Below, in pieces: positions 33,952 through 37,210 of a stretch of 37,210 nt of DNA (its first letter is position 1; each line of letters begins with the position of its first letter). Origin of the DNA: Candidatus Woesearchaeota archaeon. GTDB lineage: Archaea > Nanobdellota > Nanobdellia > SCGC-AAA011-G17 > JAGVXY01. The notes under the pieces were generated by a model. That model had not been told where the DNA came from. It was given only the letters and a program-made list of their open reading frames with translations, and made no database searches. The position numbers and the translations under genes were made by a program. Where the stretch lies: assembly GCA_018303545.1 (NCBI GenBank), contig JAGVXY010000012.1, positions 1 through 37,210 of the forward strand, read 5' to 3'.

Positions 33952-34637
33952 TTTCTAGTTGGCAGAACTAATGAGACATAGCTGTAAAGAAGCATAATGT
34001 ATCCCACTAATTGAAAAAACCCTCCTATTGCATATAAGTGCTCCCAACAAAATATTGTTAGGAAACATAATTGTGCGATAAATATCATAAAAAAAGCCAA
34101 AGCTACTAGGATTAGTTTATTATTTTTTGGATTTAGGGTATAGTTTTTATAATAAAAGAAAACAATATAACCTAAGAATAAAGCCATAGTTATGTAAAAT
34201 ATGAAATAACTATTGTTACTAAATAATGCAGCTAATAGTATAAAATATGTGAACAGGATTAACTGGCTTTTTAATTTAGATTTGCTCAAAAGAATGTAAA
34301 TTCCGGCAAGTCCAAAAAGCATCAAGATTCTGTGCGCATCAAAACCAATTACGTAAAACATCGCTTTATTTATGCCCGTGATATCAATATTTAGGGCGCC
34401 AATCTGTTCTTTAATGATATAAGGATAATAAACTGTGAAGTTCATGGCTATTTTTGCTAAGGATCCTAAAGCTAATGCCAAGAAAGACAATGAGAAGTAT
34501 TTGTATTTGCGCTCAAATGAAAATTTATAGAACTTGTATGCATAATAGGCTATTAACAATGCAGTTAAAAATGAAAAACTCTCAATAATCGTATCTATGC
34601 CATAAAACCACTGTGGGGCGTAAACTATGCGTATCAT
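33948..34637 (-). CDS. Seven-helix membrane protein coupled to wHTH regulator
   Basis: A 229-residue protein with about seven membrane helices (near 14-34, 45-67, 90-115, 120-135, 142-162, 172-192 and 200-222). It opens MIRIVYAPQWFYGIDTII and ends LLYSYVSLVLPTRK. Conserved-looking polar residues in helices include His101/Arg102 (FDAHRILMLFG) and Trp-Glu-His near 198. No opsin lysine is evident. No family recognised. Overlap with a DNA-binding gene suggests a sensor-regulator pair. Confidence 0.75.
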   Translation of the reverse strand: MIRIVYAPQWFYGIDTIIESFSFLTALLIAYYAYKFYKFSFERKYKYFSLSFLALALGSLAKIAMNFTVYYPYIIKEQIGALNIDITGINKAMFYVIGFDAHRILMLFGLAGIYILLSKSKLKSQLILFTYFILLAALFSNNSYFIFYITMALFLGYIVFFYYKNYTLNPKNNKLILVALAFFMIFIAQLCFLTIFCWEHLYAIGGFFQLVGYIMLLYSYVSLVLPTRK

Positions 34638-34961
34638 CGTGTTATAATAGTAACATATTGGTTTAAAAAGCTTGTGGAAATTGCTTCTCTATTAGCTATT
34701 CATAACGTATTAATAAAGGCAGGGCTAATGATATTGTATGGAAGGTCACTTTGAACTAAAACAAGATGAGGTCGAATATCTTAAGTGGCTTGAAATTAAA
34801 AGAAGGCCTCAACAGCGCAAAGGGAAAAATTGAGGAGAAAATCATTTTTATTAAACACCTCTCAAACCTCTTTTTCCACCTTGGTTTTCCCCCTGCGAAT
34901 TTTTTTATTTTTTAATTAAAAAGACAATGTTTTTAAATGAATGTGTTGTATTCTTTATATT
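34638..34961. promoter_or_regulatory. 324-base intergenic region
   Basis: Holds a possible 31-residue gene (34738-34833), then C/T-rich sequence and oligo-T runs at 34900-34916 that could end transcription. ATGTTTTTAAATG near 34926-34938 is TATA-like and about 25 bases before ATG 34962. No tRNA is seen. Confidence 0.5.
34738..34833 (+). CDS. Possible 31-residue charged small protein
   Basis: ATG 34738 opens a 31-codon frame rich in Glu, Lys and Arg (LKQDEVEYLKWLEIKRRPQ). A TATA-like TATTAATAAAG lies about 20-30 bases upstream, which would suit a leaderless message, and T-runs follow. No family is recognised. It may be chance. Confidence 0.35.
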   Translation: MEGHFELKQDEVEYLKWLEIKRRPQQRKGKN

Positions 34962-35648
34962 ATGAATTTTATCAACAAAATATTTCACGGAAATTTTGAT
35001 GAAATGGTGCATAACCAGTTTATCCGATTTGGCAAGGGCATGTACAATGATAGGGCCGTACTTAAGATAACAAACGGCAAAAGCATTAAGATGACTTCCG
35101 GGTTTGAATACGCTAATGATTTTATTGAATTTATTATTGCCCATTGTCATGACCATACCTATAAGGTTAAAGGTACAGTATATTCTAAAGAGAAGGTAGA
35201 ATCGGATTTTTTTTCTGAAATAGTAAAAAAGAAGGGGTTCTTTATTGGTGAGGTTAATCAAGAAATGAGCAAAGAAGAGCTTTCAGAGTTTTATGAGCTG
35301 TTCAAATTACAATATATCCTGGTGGGAATTGAATCTGAATCTGTGGTTTTAAAAACAAATAAAGTACCACATAACCCGAGAGGAAAGTATAAAGAAAATT
35401 TCTGTTCGTTTGCCGTTGATTCTTACATGAGAGATAAAGCATTAGAAGATTTTGCTTTTGATTTGGATGATGACTTTAAAAAAGCTTTACTTAAGCATCA
35501 TTTTCGTATTGATGGAGTAGACATACCTAAAGAATATGAAGATGATCCATTGAAGATAAGAATCTATGCCCGAAGAAAAGGTTTTATTAAAAGGATTATC
35601 GACCAAGATGGAAAACTTTTAGATAAAGAAACTGAACTTTTAGCATAA
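34962..35648 (+). CDS. Conserved-looking cytosolic protein of unknown function
   Basis: A 228-residue soluble protein starting MNFINKIFHGNFDEMVHNQF; the open frame extends seven codons further (34941), but ATG 34962 fits the TATA spacing. Seen: RFGKGMYNDRAVLK (about 22-35), a HCHDHTYKVKGTVYSKEK segment near 62-79, an acidic alpha region, and a C-terminal IYARRKGFIKRIIDQDGK. No catalytic motif stands out, though the HCHDH cluster could bind metal. No family recognised with confidence. Confidence 0.7.
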   Translation: MNFINKIFHGNFDEMVHNQFIRFGKGMYNDRAVLKITNGKSIKMTSGFEYANDFIEFIIAHCHDHTYKVKGTVYSKEKVESDFFSEIVKKKGFFIGEVNQEMSKEELSEFYELFKLQYILVGIESESVVLKTNKVPHNPRGKYKENFCSFAVDSYMRDKALEDFAFDLDDDFKKALLKHHFRIDGVDIPKEYEDDPLKIRIYARRKGFIKRIIDQDGKLLDKETELLA

Positions 35649-35697
35649 ATTATTCGAGAATTCTATCTTTTTATATTTCTAAATAGAGAATAAGCAG

Positions 35698-35901
35698 TTA
35701 TTTTGCTGCTAATTTAATATCTGCTGCTTTTATTGTCTTCCTTCCAGAATGTTTTGCCATTCGAAGTGCTTTTTCACAAATCTCATCTGCAACCTGCTCA
35801 AGAATCTCTCGAAGTGCCTGTTTGCCATCTTCTCCGACACGAGAAGCACCGGCTTTTTTAATTAATTTTTCCATTGCAGCTAAAGGTAAAATGCTTTTCA
35901 T
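35698..35901 (-). CDS. Archaeal histone
   Basis: A 67-residue minimal histone fold (HMf type): LPLAAMEKLIKKAGASRV (helix 1 and loop 1), a long helix 2 (KQALREILEQVADEICEKAL), then HSGRKTIKAADIKLAAK (loop 2 with RKT and helix 3). No tails. A minus-strand TATA-like CCTTTAAATA at about 35925-35935 lies 24-34 bases before the ATG, so the message is probably leaderless. It packs DNA as dimers and higher stacks. Confidence 0.96.
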   Translation of the reverse strand: MKSILPLAAMEKLIKKAGASRVGEDGKQALREILEQVADEICEKALRMAKHSGRKTIKAADIKLAAK

Positions 35902-36096
35902 TGTAAGTTATTTTGTTTTATAATTATTTAAAGGTTATGTTTTTTATTTTTCATATAAGTTTAATTTTGCTGTAAACGCGAAATGTGTTGTTAAATGGGT
36001 TAATTCTTGCATTAACTTACATCTAAAACGAAATCTATTTAAATCTAATTTAACCTACGAATAGTATTGTGGGCTGTGTTGTAAAGAGGTAGTTTA
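35902..36096. promoter_or_regulatory. Region between histone and surface protein genes
   Basis: Carries the minus-strand histone promoter, and plus-strand TATA-like sequence near 36036-36045 (ATTTAAATCT). AGAGGT at 36085-36090 is six bases before ATG 36097. No gene is seen. Confidence 0.4.
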
Positions 36097-36888
36097 ATGG
36101 GGTTTATGTTAGAAAGTGTGGGGAGGTATCCCGAAAAAAAAAAGAGTGTAATTTTTCAATCTGACCTGTTTAATAAAATAGGGTATAATTGTTTGAAAAT
36201 TAATAGGAAAATAAGATATAACTTAATTTTGTTTGCCCTTTTTCTCATAATATTTCCAACAGTAGTATCTGCTTTTCTTATTTCGGATCAAGGAACAAAT
36301 GTCAGAGAAGTTGCAACAGGTAATCTAACAGCTTCAGCTAATTTATCAATTTCAATATATGATAGCTCTATCGGGGGAAACTTAATTTTTGAACAAACTT
36401 TAATCAATGCCATAATAAATGGTTCATGGAATGTTATGATAAATCCTAATTTATCTTATGGAGTAATTTACTGGAAGGATTATAGTATTAATGCAGAAGA
36501 TTTAGATTTTGACGGAATAGAAAGATTAGAATTACAATCTTCTGTTGGAAAAATAAATAATATTTCATTCATTAATTTTTCTTTAATTAATTCCTGCCCA
36601 GAAGGAAGTTCAATAAGATTAATTTATGAAAATGGAAGTGTATTGTGTGTTTTAACAAATACTTCTTTTAATCAAACATTTACAGATTTATTTTATGCAG
36701 GAATTCAATGGGCCTATAATATGACAACCCCGTTTACAAACTGGTTGACTACATTTAATTATGATTACAATCAAACTACTCCAGCAATTGCATACACAGA
36801 TGCAGCACTAGTAGCAAATAATAATTCCTTCAGATCAACTTACAACGAAACATACAACGCATCTATAATCTGGGCATACAATCAATAA
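36097..36888 (+). CDS. Asn/Thr-rich surface repeat protein, N-terminal part (frame broken)
   Basis: A 263-residue open frame with a basic N-tail, one signal-type hydrophobic helix (about 42-60, YNLILFALFLIIFPTVVSA), then an extracellular domain with many N-glycosylation sequons (NLT, NLS, NGS, NIS, NFS, NTS, NQT, NMT, NNS, NET, NAS). It then enters repeats of the type YNQTTPAIAYTDAALVANNN. The frame stops at TAA 36886-36888 in the middle of a repeat. The same repeat further on (37140-37170) has seven additional bases here, so the stop results from a 7-base loss. The protein seems to continue beyond the window in another frame. Likely a secreted adhesin or fibre. Confidence 0.75.
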   Translation: MGFMLESVGRYPEKKKSVIFQSDLFNKIGYNCLKINRKIRYNLILFALFLIIFPTVVSAFLISDQGTNVREVATGNLTASANLSISIYDSSIGGNLIFEQTLINAIINGSWNVMINPNLSYGVIYWKDYSINAEDLDFDGIERLELQSSVGKINNISFINFSLINSCPEGSSIRLIYENGSVLCVLTNTSFNQTFTDLFYAGIQWAYNMTTPFTNWLTTFNYDYNQTTPAIAYTDAALVANNNSFRSTYNETYNASIIWAYNQ

Positions 36889-37210
36889 CTAATGAATCAA
36901 TGTATAATGCATATGGAAATTTCTGGTTTAATCAAACTACTCCAGCAATTGCATATACAGATGCAGCATTAGTAGCAAATAATGATTCTTGGAGTTCAAC
37001 ATATAATGCAACTTATGACAAATGGTCTTACAATCAAACAACACCTGCAATTGCATACACAGATGCAGCATTAGTAGCAAATAATAATTCTTGGAGTTCA
37101 ACATATAATGCAACATACAATGCATCTATAATCTGGGCATACAATCAAACTATTGTAACAAATGAATCAATGTATAATGCATATGGACATTTCTGGTTTA
37201 ATCAAACAAC
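36766..37210 (+). repeat. Tandem repeats in surface protein gene
   Basis: Units starting near 36766, 36927, 37029 and 37197 share AATCAAAC-ACTCCAGCAATTGC-like cores and the encoded NQTTPAIAYTDAALVANN. Alternate units carry an extra block (YNASIIWAYNQTIVTNESMYNAYG[N/H]FWF), giving a higher-order A-B pattern. The DNA identity is high, so recent duplication or conversion is likely. Confidence 0.85.
36889..37210 (+). pseudogene. Continuation of the repeat surface protein in a shifted frame (runs off window)
   Basis: From 36891 the frame (positions divisible by three begin codons) is open to the right edge and encodes NESMYNAYG, then FNQTTPAIAYTDAALVANN repeats and WSSTYNATYN. It belongs to the same protein as 36097-36888 but is shifted. 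If the shift is a sequencing or assembly error, the two are one gene; if real, this part would need frameshifting or an internal start (ATG 36900). Confidence 0.65.

Noticed and set aside
36937-37125. Minus-strand frame of 62 codons (His/Leu/Tyr-rich)
   Set aside because: It is the antisense of the surface-protein repeats.
1-37210. CRISPR array or cas genes
   Set aside because: No evenly spaced direct repeats with unique spacers. The repeats at 36766-37210 are coding and not spacer-like.
1-37210. tRNA or rRNA genes
   Set aside because: Intergenic regions were scanned for tRNA-like GGTTCGAATCC arms and clover leaves, and none was convincing. A full tRNA scan could not be run.

Overview
The window (AT-rich, no rRNA or tRNA seen) comes from an archaeon: it carries MCM, topoisomerase VI, a PAN-type proteasomal ATPase, Hef, TBP, a histone, aIF2-beta, RIO1, TrmY and a form III RuBisCO. 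Many genes look leaderless, with a TATA box about 25 bases before the start codon. Single-domain or shortened versions of several proteins, tightly overlapping genes, and a large set of short exported proteins of unknown family suggest a DPANN lineage (Woesearchaeota/Pacearchaeota-like). That placement is inference.

Layout. 1-336: 5' end of a methyltransferase (minus strand) that opens like EcoRI-type adenine methylases. 337-836: gene-free stretch packed with short perfect hairpins, followed by a Xer-like tyrosine recombinase (837-1649). 1746-6710: replication and translation block (MCM, RPA-like OB protein, aIF2-beta, DUF424, NMD3-like domain, RIO1 kinase, Dim2-like KH protein). 6893-9620: topoisomerase VI B and A. 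9650-10810: PAN-like ATPase, divergent from a small membrane-anchored OB protein. 11309-13628: minus-strand RNA/ribosome operon (NFACT-type protein, Nop2/Sun m5C methyltransferase and its RNA-binding domain as a separate gene). 13662-19347: envelope island with two pilin-like proteins, a patatin-like lipase, three paralogous multi-pass membrane proteins coupled to a PRC-barrel protein, and two lipoproteins. 19414-21117: a TraB-domain protein overlapping a degenerate M50-like membrane protein, then a small membrane protein. 21209-24096: Hef and a short ureohydrolase, convergent. 24214-25668: form III RuBisCO. 25669-31413: IleRS flanked by two unrecognised signal-anchored proteins. 31437-33604: Dus, TBP and TrmY. 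33679-34637: wHTH regulator coupled to a 7-helix membrane protein. 34638-35901: unknown cytosolic protein and a histone. 36097 to the right edge: Asn/Thr-rich repeat surface protein whose frame is broken by a 7-base deletion.

The best candidates for an undescribed system are the minus-strand PRC-barrel plus triple membrane-paralogue cassette (15982-17817), the hairpin cluster beside the recombinase (412-789), the TraB/degenerate protease pair (19414-20848) and the 7TM-wHTH pair (33679-34637). None of these functions can be proved from sequence alone.
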